DNA of 64,000 nt from NCBI RefSeq assembly GCF_011682175.1, contig NZ_WHJG01000016.1, positions 80,099-144,098 on the forward strand, read 5' to 3'. The notes beneath the pieces are model-generated. The model worked only from the letters and a program-made list of their open reading frames with translations, was not told the origin of the DNA and did no database searches. Positions 7,991 through 18,414 of the stretch are shown piece by piece. The DNA is from Massilia frigida. Its GTDB lineage: Bacteria > Pseudomonadota > Gammaproteobacteria > Burkholderiales > Burkholderiaceae_D. The position numbers and the translations under genes were made by a program. How positions within the stretch are numbered: position 1 is the stretch's first letter; each line of letters starts with the position of its first letter.

Positions 7991-9610
7991 TCAGTCGTGC
8001 GTGGTGGCGGCGCACTGGCCGATGGCGTCGAGCAGGTGGGCGATCTCGACCGGCTTGACCAGGTGCTTGTCGAAGCCGGCTTCGAGCACGCGGCGCTGGT
8101 CGTCGGCCAGGCCGTAGCCGGTCAGGGCGATCAGCTTGATGTGGCAAGTGTCGCCGCCCTGGCGCAGGCGGCGCGCCACTTCGTAGCCGTCGATGCCGGG
8201 CAGGCCGATGTCGACCAGGGCGACGTCGGGCAGGAAGCTGCGCGCCATCTGCACGCCCTGCACGCCGTCGGCCGCGTGGCGCACCGGGTAGCCGTAGGCG
8301 CCGAGCATGGTGGCCATCATTTCGCGGCCGTCGTCGTTGTCTTCGATTAGCAGGATGGCGGGCTTGCCCTCTTGCGCCAAGGCGGCCGGCGCGCTACTGG
8401 CGGCGGCCGCCAGCGGGGTGGCGCGCGGCAGGCGGATGACAAAGGTGGAGCCGGCGCTGGCGCCCTCGCTGTGGGCCGACACCGTGCCGCCATGCAGCTC
8501 GACCAGGCGCCGCACCAGGGCCAGTCCGATGCCCAGGCCGCCTTGCGCGCGGTCGAGCGTGATGCTGCCCTGCACGAACACGTCGAACACGTGCGGCAGC
8601 AGTTCGGCCGAAATGCCCACCCCGGTATCGCGCACTTCGAGCACGATGTCCTTGCCCTTGTCGGCCACCGTGATGTCGATGGTGCCGCCGGGCGGGGTGT
8701 ACTTGAGGGCGTTGTCGATCAGGTTGGTGGCGATCTGTTCGAGGCGGGTCGGGTCGCCATCGACCCAGCCCGCTTGCAGGTCGACATTGAGCAGGTAATT
8801 GGCGGTGCGGCCGGTGGCCTTGAAGGTGTCGAGGCCGGCGGAGACGAGCGCGGCGACGTCGACGTTTTGCTTGTCGAGCAAGATCTTGCCGGACATGGCG
8901 CGCGACAGGTCGAGCAGATCGTCCACGATGCGCGACAGGTGCTGGCTCTGGCGCTGGATGATCTGCCTGGCGCGGCTGACCGTGTCGGCCGGCGCCCCGG
9001 GCAGGCCGATCAGCGAGGCGGCGCTGCTGATGGCGCTGAGCGGATTGCGCAGCTCGTGCCCGAGCATGGCCAGGAATTCATCCTTGGCGTGGCTTTTGGC
9101 TTCGGCCGCCTGGCGCTCTTCCATTTCGCGGGTGAGGCGCTTGTTGGTGACGGTCAGCTCGGTGGTGCGCTGGCTCAGCTTGTGCGTCTGGCGCTTGAGT
9201 TCCTCGTTCTTGGTGGCCAGCGCCACGAACACCTGGACCTTGGCGTGCAGGATTTGCGGGATGACCGGCGTGAACAGGAAATCGGCGGCGCCGCGCTGGT
9301 AGGCTTTCAGGCGGTCGATTTCGTCGGCCAGGAAGGCGGTCACGAAGATGATCGGAATGTCGGCCGAGCGCGCACGCTGGTGGATGGCCTCGGCCGTTTC
9401 AAAGCCATCCATGCCGGGCATGTTGACGTCGAGCAGGATCACGGCGAAGTCGTGCAGCAGCACCTGGCGCAAGGCTTCCTGGCCCGAGCGGGCGGACAGG
9501 ACGGAGTAGCCGGACTCGTCGGCCCACTGGTCCAGCAGACTGGTCAATGCGAGCAGGCTGGCCGGGTCATCGTTGACGACGAGAATCTTCGGTTTTTCTA
9601 TGGTGGTCAC
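7991..9610 (-). CDS. REC-histidine kinase-REC hybrid signalling protein
   Basis: A 539-residue cytosolic hybrid. The first receiver domain (residues 6-125) has NDDP and Asp61 in [12 protein letters not shown], but the usual Lys-Pro near its end is Thr-Pro (FLFTPV), so its phosphorylation switch may be altered. A coiled coil (about 130-175) leads to the HisKA box [16 protein letters not shown] (His185) and a full HATPase domain ([33 protein letters not shown]). A second receiver at the C-terminus has [16 protein letters not shown] and KHLVKP intact. I chose GTG 9610 because AGGAAT stands 6 bases before it and the receiver begins at once; the frame is open to 9790 but that extension matches nothing. 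Confidence 0.87.
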   Translation of the reverse strand: MTTIEKPKILVVNDDPASLLALTSLLDQWADESGYSVLSARSGQEALRQVLLHDFAVILLDVNMPGMDGFETAEAIHQRARSADIPIIFVTAFLADEIDRLKAYQRGAADFLFTPVIPQILHAKVQVFVALATKNEELKRQTHKLSQRTTELTVTNKRLTREMEERQAAEAKSHAKDEFLAMLGHELRNPLSAISSAASLIGLPGAPADTVSRARQIIQRQSQHLSRIVDDLLDLSRAMSGKILLDKQNVDVAALVSAGLDTFKATGRTANYLLNVDLQAGWVDGDPTRLEQIATNLIDNALKYTPPGGTIDITVADKGKDIVLEVRDTGVGISAELLPHVFDVFVQGSITLDRAQGGLGIGLALVRRLVELHGGTVSAHSEGASAGSTFVIRLPRATPLAAAASSAPAALAQEGKPAILLIEDNDDGREMMATMLGAYGYPVRHAADGVQGVQMARSFLPDVALVDIGLPGIDGYEVARRLRQGGDTCHIKLIALTGYGLADDQRRVLEAGFDKHLVKPVEIAHLLDAIGQCAATTHD

Positions 9611-10332
<722 letters not shown>

Positions 10333-10400
10333 TTCTGGTCAGGGGAGGGCGTGATGCCATCTCCCGTGGCTTAGTTACTGATTAGTCAAAAGTCCCTACC

Positions 10401-10436
10401 CCGTCGTTCCCGCGCAAGCGGGAACGACGGTTTTTC
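10401..10436 (+). terminator. rho-independent terminator
   Basis: A perfect 13-bp stem (10401-10413 with 10418-10430) around a GCAA loop is followed by TTTTT. It ends the transcript of the small gene at 9922. Its core CGTTCCCGC resembles the REP-like hairpin at 5556. Confidence 0.85.
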
Positions 10437-10472
10437 GTTTACTGGAGAGAGCGTGGGGACAGGTAAGCGACG

Positions 10473-11453
10473 TTAACGCCGTGGCGCCACCACCAGCGCT
10501 TCCTGCGCCAGCGCGCCGGCCGGCGTGGCCGAGGTGGCGCAGAAGCGGTTCTTGCCGCCGCGCTTGGCCTCGTACAGGGCGTAATCGGCAATGCTGATCA
10601 GCGCTTCCACCGTCTCGGCATCGTCCGGATAAATGCTGATCCCGATACTGGTCGACAGGCGCAAGGTCAGGTCGTTGATGAAAAACGGTTCGGACACGGC
10701 TTCGACCAGCTTGGCCGCCGGCCCGTGCGCATCGGCCAGGCCCGACACTTCGCCCAGCACCACCATGAATTCGTCGCCACCGAGGCGCGCCACGGTATCT
10801 TCCTTGCGCGACGAGGCCACCAGCCGCTGGGCGACAATCTTGAGCACTTCGTCGCCGTAGGCGTGGCCATAGGTATCGTTGATCGCCTTGAAGCCATCGA
10901 GGTCGAGATACATGATGGCCGCCTTGTGGTGGTTGCGGTTGGCGTGCTGCAAGGTGGTTTCGATGCGGTCTTCCAGCAGACGCCGGTTCGGCAAGCCCGT
11001 CAGCGGATCGTGCAGCGCCAGCTCCTGCTGGGCGCGGCTGTACTGGGCCAGTTCCTTGTACAGCAGCCGGACTTCCAGCATGTTATGGATGCGCTTGTGC
11101 ACTTCGAGCAGGTCGAAGGGCTTGCTGATGAAATCGCGCGCACCGGCTTCCAGCGCGGCGATCTTGAAACTCGGCTGGGCGGTGAGCGCCAGTACCGGCA
11201 GGTAGCCACCCTGTTCAATTTCCTTCAAGCCCTTCATGACCTGGAAGCCGTTCATGCCCGGCATTTGCAGGTCGAGCAGGATCAGGTCGTAGCAATGCTG
11301 GCGGTGCAGCGGACAAACTTGTTCGGGGAGCATGGTCGAGCTGACGCAGTTATAGCCTTCCTCGCGCAATATCTCTTCCATCAGCTCGACATTGTCGGCC
11401 GAATCGTCCACGACGAGGATTTTTGCGTTCAGTATGTCTTCTCGGCTTGGCAT
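10473..11453 (-). CDS. response regulator with diguanylate cyclase (REC-GGDEF)
   Basis: A 326-residue protein that should make cyclic di-GMP in a phosphorylation-dependent way. The receiver domain (residues 8-128) has VDDSADN, LLDLQMPGMNGF and FISKPF. A short linker leads to the GGDEF domain (about 150-310) with DPLTGLPNRRLLEDR, DLDGFKAINDTYGH and the intact active site GGDEF. Five residues before it is RKED, a proper RxxD inhibitory site, so product feedback is likely. The architecture resembles PleD/WspR-type cyclases. It starts at ATG 11453; the kinase gene downstream of this region may control it, but pairing is not proven. Confidence 0.92.
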   Translation of the reverse strand: MPSREDILNAKILVVDDSADNVELMEEILREEGYNCVSSTMLPEQVCPLHRQHCYDLILLDLQMPGMNGFQVMKGLKEIEQGGYLPVLALTAQPSFKIAALEAGARDFISKPFDLLEVHKRIHNMLEVRLLYKELAQYSRAQQELALHDPLTGLPNRRLLEDRIETTLQHANRNHHKAAIMYLDLDGFKAINDTYGHAYGDEVLKIVAQRLVASSRKEDTVARLGGDEFMVVLGEVSGLADAHGPAAKLVEAVSEPFFINDLTLRLSTSIGISIYPDDAETVEALISIADYALYEAKRGGKNRFCATSATPAGALAQEALVVAPRR

Positions 11454-11588
11454 GCGTTGTCTCGGTCAAGGCGGAGGGGCGTGCGGCCATGGGCGCACGC
11501 GCGATATTAACGTGTTGCTAGTGTAACAGTGTATCGAACATTTCTTGTAGGACAGCGCCGCGTGCGGCAGTAGGAATCCCATTGTATG

Positions 11589-14579
11589 TCAGCGCGGCCG
11601 GTTTTCTCCCATCGACGCCACCGTAGCGATCAGTTCGCTCGGCTCGACCGGCTTGGCGATATGCGCCATGAATCCCGCTTCCAGCGCGCGCAGCCGGTCT
11701 TCCGAACGCGCGAACGCGGTCAGCGCCACCGCCGGCACGTCGCCCCCGCCGGCATGGCCGAGCGCGCGCACCTGCGCCAGCAGCTCGAAGCCGTCCACGT
11801 CCGGCATGCCCAGGTCGCTCACCAGGACATCGGGCGGCGTATTCCGGAACTCGGCCAGCGCCTCGGCCGCGCTGGCCGCCGTGCGCACGCTGGCATTGCA
11901 ATCAGACAATATCCGCCGGATCAGGTCGCGCGCGTCGGGTTCGTCGTCCACCACCAGCACGTCCAGGTGCGACAGGTCGCGCAGCAGGATCTCGGGGGTG
12001 AGCGGGGCCAGCGGCAGGGCGAAGGCGCGGCCGGTGCGCGCGGCCGGGCTCTGGCGGTTGGCGGCCGGCAGCTCGATGGTGAAGGTGGCGCCGTGGCCCT
12101 CGCCGGGGCTGTCGGCGCGCACCGTGCCGCCGTGCTGCTCGATCAGGTGCTTGACGATCGACAGGCCCAGTCCCAGCCCGCCGTGCTTGCGCGTGGTGGA
12201 GGCGTCGCCCTGGCGGAAGCGTTCGAACACATGGGCCATGAATTCGGGCTTGATGCCGGCGCCGCTATCGTTGACGGCGATCTGGACATGGCCGGGGGCG
12301 CCGCGCAGGGTGATGCAGACCATGCCGTCGCGCGCGGTGAACTTGATGGCGTTCGACAGCAAGTTCCAGATCACTTGCTGCAAGCGGGCCGGGTCGCCGG
12401 CGATCATGCCCACGCCAGGGGCGTAGAATTTTTCGAGGCGGATATTCTTGGCGTCGGCGGCCGGGCGCACCGTTTCGATGGCGGCGTCGATGAACCCGGC
12501 CGGCGCCACGGTCTGCATGTCGAGCAGCACCTTGCCCGAGGTGATGCGGCTCATGTCGAGCAAGTCTTCGATCAGCTGGGCCTGGGCGCGCGCATTGCGC
12601 TCGATGGTTTGCAGGCCGCGCTGCAGGTCGGCCTGGTCGCGGCTGCCGCGCCGCAGCACCTGGGCCCAGCCGAGAATGGCCGACAGCGGCGTGCGCAGTT
12701 CGTGCGACAGGGTGGCCAGGAATTCATCTTTCATCTGGCTGGTGCGTTCGGCTTCGGCGCGCGCCGAGCGTTCGCTTTCGAGCAGCACCTTGCGTTCCTC
12801 GGCCGCGTGCTGGGCCGCTTCGTACAGGCGCGTATTGTCGATCGCCACGGCGGCCTGGGCCGCGATGCCGCCCACGATGCGCTCGGTGCGCTCGCTGAAA
12901 ATGGCGGTTTCCGGGTGGCTGAAAAACAGGCTGCCCAGCACTTCGCCCGAGCGCGCGATGACCGGCACCGCCAGGTAGCTGCGCACGCCGATCTGCTCGG
13001 CGGCCATGCCCTCCTGCGCCTGCAGCGGGGCGTAGCGCGGATCGGCACCGATATCGTCCGAACGCAGCACGCTTTCGCCGCGCAAATTCGGTCCGAACAG
13101 GGCGCTGGCGCGCAGCTCGCCATCGGTCTCGAACTCGGCCGGGGCGACCCCGGCCACGGTGTGCAGGGTGAACAGGTCGCCATCGCTGTCCTTGCCGTGA
13201 TAAAAGAAGGCGCCGAAGCGGGCCCCGCTGATGCCGGTGGCGGCGTCGGTCACGGTTTGCAGGAGCGAGCGCAGGTCGCGCTGGGACGCCAGCGCGCTGC
13301 CGGTGCTGTTGAGCAGTTCGAGCACGTTCGATTCGTCGCGCAGGGCTTGCTGCACGCGCTTGACCTGGTCGACGTCGGTATTGGTGCCGAACCAGCGCAC
13401 CACGTGGCCCAGGCGGTCGCGCACGGCGTTGACGCGGGTCAGGAACCAGCGGTAGTCGCCGTCGGCGCCGCGGATCGGGAATTCCATCTCGAAGGGATTG
13501 CCGGTGCGGATAGATTCATGCCAACGCAGCAACATTTGCGGCAGCACCTCGGGGTCGTGCGTCGATTGCCAGCCCCAGCCGACCATCTGGTCGGGCGTGG
13601 TGCCGGTGTATTCGTACCAGCGCTTGTTGAACCAGACGATGGCGCCGTCGGCCTGGGCCATCCAGGCCAGCTGGGGAATCGAATTGGCCAGCGCGCGCAG
13701 CACTTCCTCGCTCTCGCGCAGGGTGTCCTCGGCGCTCTTGCGGGTGCTGATGTCCTGCACCACGCCGGTCATGCCGAGCACGGTGCCGTCGCGGTCGTAG
13801 TCGGCGCGCCCGACCACCCCGATCCAGCAGTGGTCGCCATCGGGCCGGTCGACCCGGCATTCGATGTTGAGGTCGGTGTGCTGGGCGAAGGCTTGCAGGA
13901 ATTCGGTGCGCGCCATGTCCTTGTCGCCAGCGTGCAGGCGCTCGCGCAGGCTGTCCCAGGGCAGCGGGGTTTCGGCGGGCAGGCCGAAGATTTCGGCGGC
14001 GCGCGCGCCCAGGGTCACGCGGTCGGCGCCGGCGTCCCAGCGCCAGTCGCCCAGCCGCCCGGCCGAGAGCGCCACTTGCAGGCGGCTGCTGCCGTCGAGC
14101 AGGGCTTGTTCGTCGGCCTTGCGCTTGCTGATGTCCTGGAAGTAGACGGTCAGGCCATCGTCGGATGGGTAGGCGCGCAAGTCGAACCAGCTGCCCAGGC
14201 TGGCGTAAAAGAATTCGAAGCTGACCGTTTCCTGCGAATCCATGGCGCGCCGGTATTGCTGTTCCATGGCGCTGTTGCGCAGTTCGGGGAATTCATCCCA
14301 GATGACGCGGCCGAGCAGGGCGTCGCGCGTCTTGCCGCGGGCCGACAGCAGTTGCAGCGCGCGCGCGTTGATGTAGGTGATGCGCCAGCTGCGGTCGACC
14401 GCGCAAAAGCCGTCGGTCAGGCTTTCGAGCATGTTTTCCATGCGCGTGTTGGCTTGGCGCAGGGCATCCTTGGTTTCCATCAGCTCCTGCTGGGCGCGCT
14501 GGCGCGCCGCCAGCACGCTGCTGGCGTTGCGCAGGGCCACCGCGCGCATCAGTTCGGTTTCGTCGTGTTCGTCGTTCAC
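11589..14579 (-). CDS. multi-sensor hybrid histidine kinase (PAS-PAS-PAS-GAF-HisKA-HATPase-REC)
   Basis: A 996-residue soluble kinase. Three PAS-type domains are recognisable from the segments ending FQDISKRKADEQ, VVQDISTRKSAEDT and NTDVDQVKR. A GAF domain follows (about 400-560, with SYLAVPVIARSGEVLGSLFF). The HisKA box is FLATLSHELRTPLSAILGW. The HATPase has NLLSNAIKF, NDSGAGI and GLGLGLSIVKHLIEQHGG. A C-terminal receiver has VDDEPDARD, LVSDLGMPDVDGFE and HIAKPV. The start is GTG 14579, four bases overlapping the methyltransferase-like gene stop, with GGGAG just upstream; earlier in-frame codons lie inside that gene. PAS and GAF ligands are unknown. Confidence 0.9.
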   Translation of the reverse strand: MNDEHDETELMRAVALRNASSVLAARQRAQQELMETKDALRQANTRMENMLESLTDGFCAVDRSWRITYINARALQLLSARGKTRDALLGRVIWDEFPELRNSAMEQQYRRAMDSQETVSFEFFYASLGSWFDLRAYPSDDGLTVYFQDISKRKADEQALLDGSSRLQVALSAGRLGDWRWDAGADRVTLGARAAEIFGLPAETPLPWDSLRERLHAGDKDMARTEFLQAFAQHTDLNIECRVDRPDGDHCWIGVVGRADYDRDGTVLGMTGVVQDISTRKSAEDTLRESEEVLRALANSIPQLAWMAQADGAIVWFNKRWYEYTGTTPDQMVGWGWQSTHDPEVLPQMLLRWHESIRTGNPFEMEFPIRGADGDYRWFLTRVNAVRDRLGHVVRWFGTNTDVDQVKRVQQALRDESNVLELLNSTGSALASQRDLRSLLQTVTDAATGISGARFGAFFYHGKDSDGDLFTLHTVAGVAPAEFETDGELRASALFGPNLRGESVLRSDDIGADPRYAPLQAQEGMAAEQIGVRSYLAVPVIARSGEVLGSLFFSHPETAIFSERTERIVGGIAAQAAVAIDNTRLYEAAQHAAEERKVLLESERSARAEAERTSQMKDEFLATLSHELRTPLSAILGWAQVLRRGSRDQADLQRGLQTIERNARAQAQLIEDLLDMSRITSGKVLLDMQTVAPAGFIDAAIETVRPAADAKNIRLEKFYAPGVGMIAGDPARLQQVIWNLLSNAIKFTARDGMVCITLRGAPGHVQIAVNDSGAGIKPEFMAHVFERFRQGDASTTRKHGGLGLGLSIVKHLIEQHGGTVRADSPGEGHGATFTIELPAANRQSPAARTGRAFALPLAPLTPEILLRDLSHLDVLVVDDEPDARDLIRRILSDCNASVRTAASAAEALAEFRNTPPDVLVSDLGMPDVDGFELLAQVRALGHAGGGDVPAVALTAFARSEDRLRALEAGFMAHIAKPVEPSELIATVASMGENRPR

Positions 14580-15640
14580 GCACGCTCCCGCAGAATGGCG
14601 CTGGCCAGCGCGGTGCCGGCCACGCGCGCGGCGATCTTGGCAAAGGCCGTCTCGCGGCTGGTCGAGCGGTCGTCGCAGAAGGGTGAAAAGCCGCAGTCGT
14701 CGGTGCTGCCGAGCTGGCCGGGGGGGATGAACTGGGCCGCCAGCAAGATGCGCTCGCACACCAGTTGCGGCGTTTCGATGAGCGGATCGATGGGGTCGAT
14801 CACGCCGACGAACACGCGCTGGCCCGGCTTGAGGTGGCTGGCGATGATCTTCAGTACCCGCACCGGGTCCGGTTCGCTCGCCAGGGCGATGTAGACATTG
14901 CCGACCTGTAGTTCAAACAGGCTGGGCAGCAGTTGGGCGTAGTCGACATCCAGGCTGTGGGTCGAATCGCGGTCGGCGCCGGGGCAGGTGTGGACCCCGA
15001 TCAGGGCCCGCTCGGCGCTGGAAAAGCGGTTCAGGGCCAGGTTGTTGAGGTCGATGAAGCTCGACAGCAGTGCGCCGCTCGGGTCGAGCTTGACGGCCAG
15101 CCGGCCCTCGGTGAAGTCGACCTGGACCTTGTGCGCGCCCTGCGCGAGGCAGCGCCGGATTTCGGTTTCGTGCTCGCCCAGCAGGTCGTCGATGAACTGG
15201 TCGCGCGAGTAGCCGGGCAAGCCTTCGGGCGGGTACATGAGCGACAGGGCCGAGGGGGAAATCACGGCTTGCTTGAGCGCCACCGTGGCATAGCGCTGGG
15301 CCGTGGCCAGGTAGCTGTCGGCGTAGCGCTCGTAGTGGAACGGGGCGCGCATCAGGCGCGGCATGCGGCGCATGTGGCCGTCCGCGAACGGGATCTGGAA
15401 GCCGTCCGGTGCGGTGTTGGCCGAGCCGTGCACGCAGTAGGTCAGGAAGTTATGGTATTTGCGCTGCTCGCCATCGCTGATGACGGTCGAGCCGGTCGCT
15501 TCCAGGCGCGCCACGGTGTCGCGCACGGCTTCCTCGTACAGCGCGTCGAGTTCGCTCTCGCTGTGCTTGCCACTTTCGACCGCGGCGATCAGGGAGGGCG
15601 GGCGCGGTATGCTTCCGATCGGCTCGGTGGGAATCATCAT
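14576..15640 (-). CDS. cobalamin-independent methionine synthase (MetE C-terminal) family protein
   Basis: A 354-residue protein of the MetE catalytic-domain family, which transfers methyl or related groups to a zinc-bound thiol. It starts IPTEPIGSIPRP, the usual beginning of short MetE-like proteins. Zinc ligands are visible: His and Cys in IGVHTCPGAD and Cys in STDDCGFSPF. It lacks the MetE N-terminal domain, so it is a stand-alone relative; the natural substrate may differ from homocysteine. Its stop overlaps the hybrid kinase start by four bases, an odd coupling of metabolism with signalling. The start could be either of two adjacent ATG codons (15640 or 15637). Confidence 0.82.
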   Translation of the reverse strand: MMIPTEPIGSIPRPPSLIAAVESGKHSESELDALYEEAVRDTVARLEATGSTVISDGEQRKYHNFLTYCVHGSANTAPDGFQIPFADGHMRRMPRLMRAPFHYERYADSYLATAQRYATVALKQAVISPSALSLMYPPEGLPGYSRDQFIDDLLGEHETEIRRCLAQGAHKVQVDFTEGRLAVKLDPSGALLSSFIDLNNLALNRFSSAERALIGVHTCPGADRDSTHSLDVDYAQLLPSLFELQVGNVYIALASEPDPVRVLKIIASHLKPGQRVFVGVIDPIDPLIETPQLVCERILLAAQFIPPGQLGSTDDCGFSPFCDDRSTSRETAFAKIAARVAGTALASAILRERA

Positions 15641-15765
15641 CTGGATTTCGGCAATCGTGAAGAAATGGGCGGGGACAGCCCCGCAACGTCTCCCGCGCAG
15701 GCGGCGAGTGGCGCGATGACGATTTTAGCCGACCGGCGCCGCATCGAAGCACACACTTGAAACGA

Positions 15766-16593
15766 TCATACTCCGCTATGGAGCCGCCCGGACACGGTGG
15801 CGAGCGCCGCTTGCAGATGTTCGAGTTCATACGGCTTTTGCAGCGACTGGTGGGCGAACTCCACGTGGCGCAGCAGGGCATCGCCGTAACCGGACGCGAA
15901 AATCACGTTCAGGCCGGTTTGCAGGCGCAGCGCTTCGCGCGCCATGTCGACTCCGGACATGCCGGGCAGGCTGACGTCGGAAAACAGCACGTTGTAGCTA
16001 TTGCGGTTCAGCAGCGCCAGCGCGCTTTCGGCGTCGCCCACGCCCTCGGCTTGGTGGCCGAAGGCACGCAGCATTTCGACCACCAGGTATTGCGAATCGA
16101 GATTATCTTCCACCACCAGGATGCGCAGGCCGTCGGCGGGGTCGGGCAGGCCGGCCGCAGGCGCGCTCGGCGCCAGCGCGCACAGCACGCCGCCCACGGC
16201 GTCGGCGTCGCGCACCGGGGTGAAGTACAGGTCGTAGTCGGCCGCCTCAAAGCCGCTGTCGCGCGGGAAGCTCAGGCGCTGGCGCGCCAGGCGGACCATG
16301 TCGCCGCCGAACGCGCTGTCGAGTGCCGCCTGGCTGGCCGCGAGCGGGGCCGGCCAGACCGCCGGCACCCGGCCGCCGGGAGCGCGTGGATGGCGCGGTC
16401 CGGCCAGCTCGGCGTAGGCCTGGTTGAACACCACGATGTGGCGCGGCCCCCACAGCAGCAGCATTGGCAGCGGGGTGTTGAGGACGATGTCGACGCACAG
16501 GCGCAGGGCCTGTGGCCAGGCCAGCGGGTCACCCAGGTCGGTGGCGCTCCAGTCGGCGCTGGCGGCTGCGGCGGCGTTACCAGTGTCGTGCAT
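15766..16593 (-). CDS. PAS-receiver protein without kinase domain
   Basis: A 275-residue soluble protein. The first 130 residues resemble the N-terminal PAS of large hybrid kinases (ADWSATDLGDPLAWPQ, then LLLWGPRHIVVFNQAYAEL), where a kinase normally follows. Here it joins directly to a receiver domain (about 150-270) with VEDNLDSQ, LFSDVSLPGMSGVD and SLQKPY. Such a shortened form may act as a phosphate sink or partner for the hybrid kinase two genes downstream on the same strand. It may be the residue of an internal deletion in a larger kinase gene. It starts at ATG 16593. Confidence 0.8.
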   Translation of the reverse strand: MHDTGNAAAAASADWSATDLGDPLAWPQALRLCVDIVLNTPLPMLLLWGPRHIVVFNQAYAELAGPRHPRAPGGRVPAVWPAPLAASQAALDSAFGGDMVRLARQRLSFPRDSGFEAADYDLYFTPVRDADAVGGVLCALAPSAPAAGLPDPADGLRILVVEDNLDSQYLVVEMLRAFGHQAEGVGDAESALALLNRNSYNVLFSDVSLPGMSGVDMAREALRLQTGLNVIFASGYGDALLRHVEFAHQSLQKPYELEHLQAALATVSGRLHSGV

Positions 16594-16880
16594 GAGAAGC
16601 CTGTTTCATGAAAAATTGACGATGCGAAGTTGTAGAAACGAAAACATGAGTGAATCGTACACCAAATGGGTGGGGATTGGACTGTTTGCAGGGTTAGCTG
16701 GGTGCGCATGCGACTGCGCCGCGATGCGGGCGGCACAGCGTTGGCCCCGCCGGTTCGCCTGCAAAGACCGGGTTGGTCGGCCATGTGTGAAGTTCTAAGA
16801 TATTGTTTATAACGGATAATACTTCACAAATGGGAGAGGGTGCATCTACTCGGAGAGAGAGCATTGGAGGGAGCGGGGCA

Positions 16881-17190
16881 ATGAAACTTGAAGACCTGAT
16901 GTTGAGATCTGTAAAGCTGCGCATTGGCAATATCATATTGCGAGCGGAAAGGGCTGGCTTGGGAAGCGCTTCGCAAGGCACGGAGGCCTTGAAGGCATTG
17001 CAATCCAAAGGCGTGCTGGTCCGGATCGGAACGGGCGTGTATGCCAAAACACGCAAGAGTTCGCTTACCGGGGCAACCATCCCGGCGGGCAGGCTCGACA
17101 CGCTTGCTACTGAAACCCTGAAAAAATTGGGCGTGAGCGTGAACTCCGGGACGGCTGCGCGCTCTTACAATTGGCGCTGCAAGGTGAAGG
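16881..17190 (+). pseudogene. truncated DUF6088/AbiEi-like antitoxin gene
   Basis: From ATG 16881 the frame encodes about 95 residues typical of the DUF6088 (AbiEi-like, type IV antitoxin) N-terminus: a winged-helix-like part, then LQSKGVLVRIGTGVYAK, KSSLTGATIPAG and a domain ending VSVNSGTAARSYN. After the Tyr-Asn the similarity stops, where the family should continue with 60-90 more residues. The frame then runs into the antisense of the deacetylase gene, so the 3' half is lost. No nucleotidyltransferase toxin gene follows. I take it as a remnant left by rearrangement. GATAATAC and GTTTATAAC boxes upstream (16803-16822) may be the old promoter. Confidence 0.6.
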
Positions 17191-17193
17191 CAG

Positions 17194-18114
17194 TCAGATG
17201 CCCTGCGCCTTCAGCGCGGCGATCTCGTGATCGCCATCATCGACCAGGCGCGACCAGCCTTCGACCTTACCCACACCCAGGCTGCGCGCCATCGAAAGCA
17301 ACAGACTTTGCCCGGCTGTTTCGCGTTCGGGAACGAGCTGGTAAACCGGGTCGGCGAACGCGGCTTCCGGCGTTGTGATGGTCCACCCCATCTGCTTGAA
17401 CATGGCGATCACGTCATCGAGCCACATCGCGTTGATCAGGTTATGGTGCAGCAGGATCACCTGCGCAATGTCCCTGCCCTGCAAGGTGTGCGACAGCGAC
17501 CGGTAGGCCTGTGCCCGCTGGCGAAGGTGCGCCAGGTAGGCCTCCCGGATCGGACCGACGGCAGCCGCATTGCCGCTTTCCAGCACCTCAATCAGCTTTT
17601 CGTTCAAGCGCCAGTCGCTGGTATCGAGGCTCACATAGGCGTTGCGGTAAGCCTGCGCTTTCATGAAAGCGCGCATGCCGTCACGCTTTTCGGGCACATT
17701 CCCCTCGCGCAGATAAGGAAAACGAAACCACTTCTGGTAGCCGGGCAGCGTGCTGATCACCGCGTCGCAATCGATCAGTTCCTGCTGGAACTGCGCCAGG
17801 CTGACCTGGGCAGCGTGGAAATCAGGGTGCGTCATGGTGTGATTGCCCACCGCGTGGCCGGCCCGTCCCCAGGCGCGTGCCAGCGCGAGGCCGGCGGGTC
17901 GGTCGGCGCCATTGCCCACGGTGACAAACAGGGCGGCCTTGACCTTGTGCTTTGCAAGGGCGTCGAGCATGGCCTGGTTGCGCTGCTGGGGCGACATGCG
18001 CGGCGTCTCGGCCAGCTCCGGCCCGTCATCGAAGGTAAAGGCAATCGATTGAGCGTGAACAGAAGGGATTGGCGTCATACCAAGAGCGAGCGCCAGGAGT
18101 AATTTTTTCAGCAT
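17194..18114 (-). CDS. polysaccharide deacetylase (NodB domain, CE4)
   Basis: A 306-residue secreted enzyme that should remove acetyl groups from chitin-like or peptidoglycan-like sugars. The signal peptide is LLLALALGMTPIPSVHA. The NodB domain starts SIAFTFDDGPE (catalytic base and metal Asp), followed by GNHTMTHPDF (two metal His) and WFRFPYLREGN. The late motif VILLHHNLIN fits the CE4 His. The start ATG 18114 has AAGGTGA upstream; the longer frame to 18444 lacks a signal peptide. It is divergent from the BlaI-M23 gene and meets the truncated DUF6088 remnant at its 3' end. Confidence 0.88.
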   Translation of the reverse strand: MLKKLLLALALGMTPIPSVHAQSIAFTFDDGPELAETPRMSPQQRNQAMLDALAKHKVKAALFVTVGNGADRPAGLALARAWGRAGHAVGNHTMTHPDFHAAQVSLAQFQQELIDCDAVISTLPGYQKWFRFPYLREGNVPEKRDGMRAFMKAQAYRNAYVSLDTSDWRLNEKLIEVLESGNAAAVGPIREAYLAHLRQRAQAYRSLSHTLQGRDIAQVILLHHNLINAMWLDDVIAMFKQMGWTITTPEAAFADPVYQLVPERETAGQSLLLSMARSLGVGKVEGWSRLVDDGDHEIAALKAQGI

Positions 18115-18264
18115 GCTGTTCACCTTAATGTGGGGGAGCGTAAAAAACGTCGAGTGTGGGAAATTGCGCTTCGGCGCGCAGGCAGTCCCACAGATAGCAG
18201 GCAAAGCCAAGGTCACCGCTCCACAAGTAGTAGCGGAACTGAGCGAAGCCCTGGAAGGTAAGCA

Positions 18265-18316
18265 CTTTCGCGTGCGCGAAAGCGGCACGTTACGCAGGGG
18301 CGTGGCATGCCACGCC
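18265..18316. repeat. two adjacent palindromes
   Basis: CTTTCGCG-TG-CGCGAAAG (18265-18282) and the perfect 18-base palindrome GGCGTGGCATGCCACGCC (18299-18316) lie close together in the 381-base gap between divergent genes. They could be operators or transcript hairpins. Nothing else except the twin operators is recognisable in this gap. Confidence 0.55.
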
Positions 18317-18414
18317 AATTCCCTGCTCACCCGCGCGCGTCCGCTGCGACCTGGCGTGGCGTGACGGATGACGCAAGGGCTGTCGGCTTGAAGTAATACG
18401 GGAAACACACCGTG

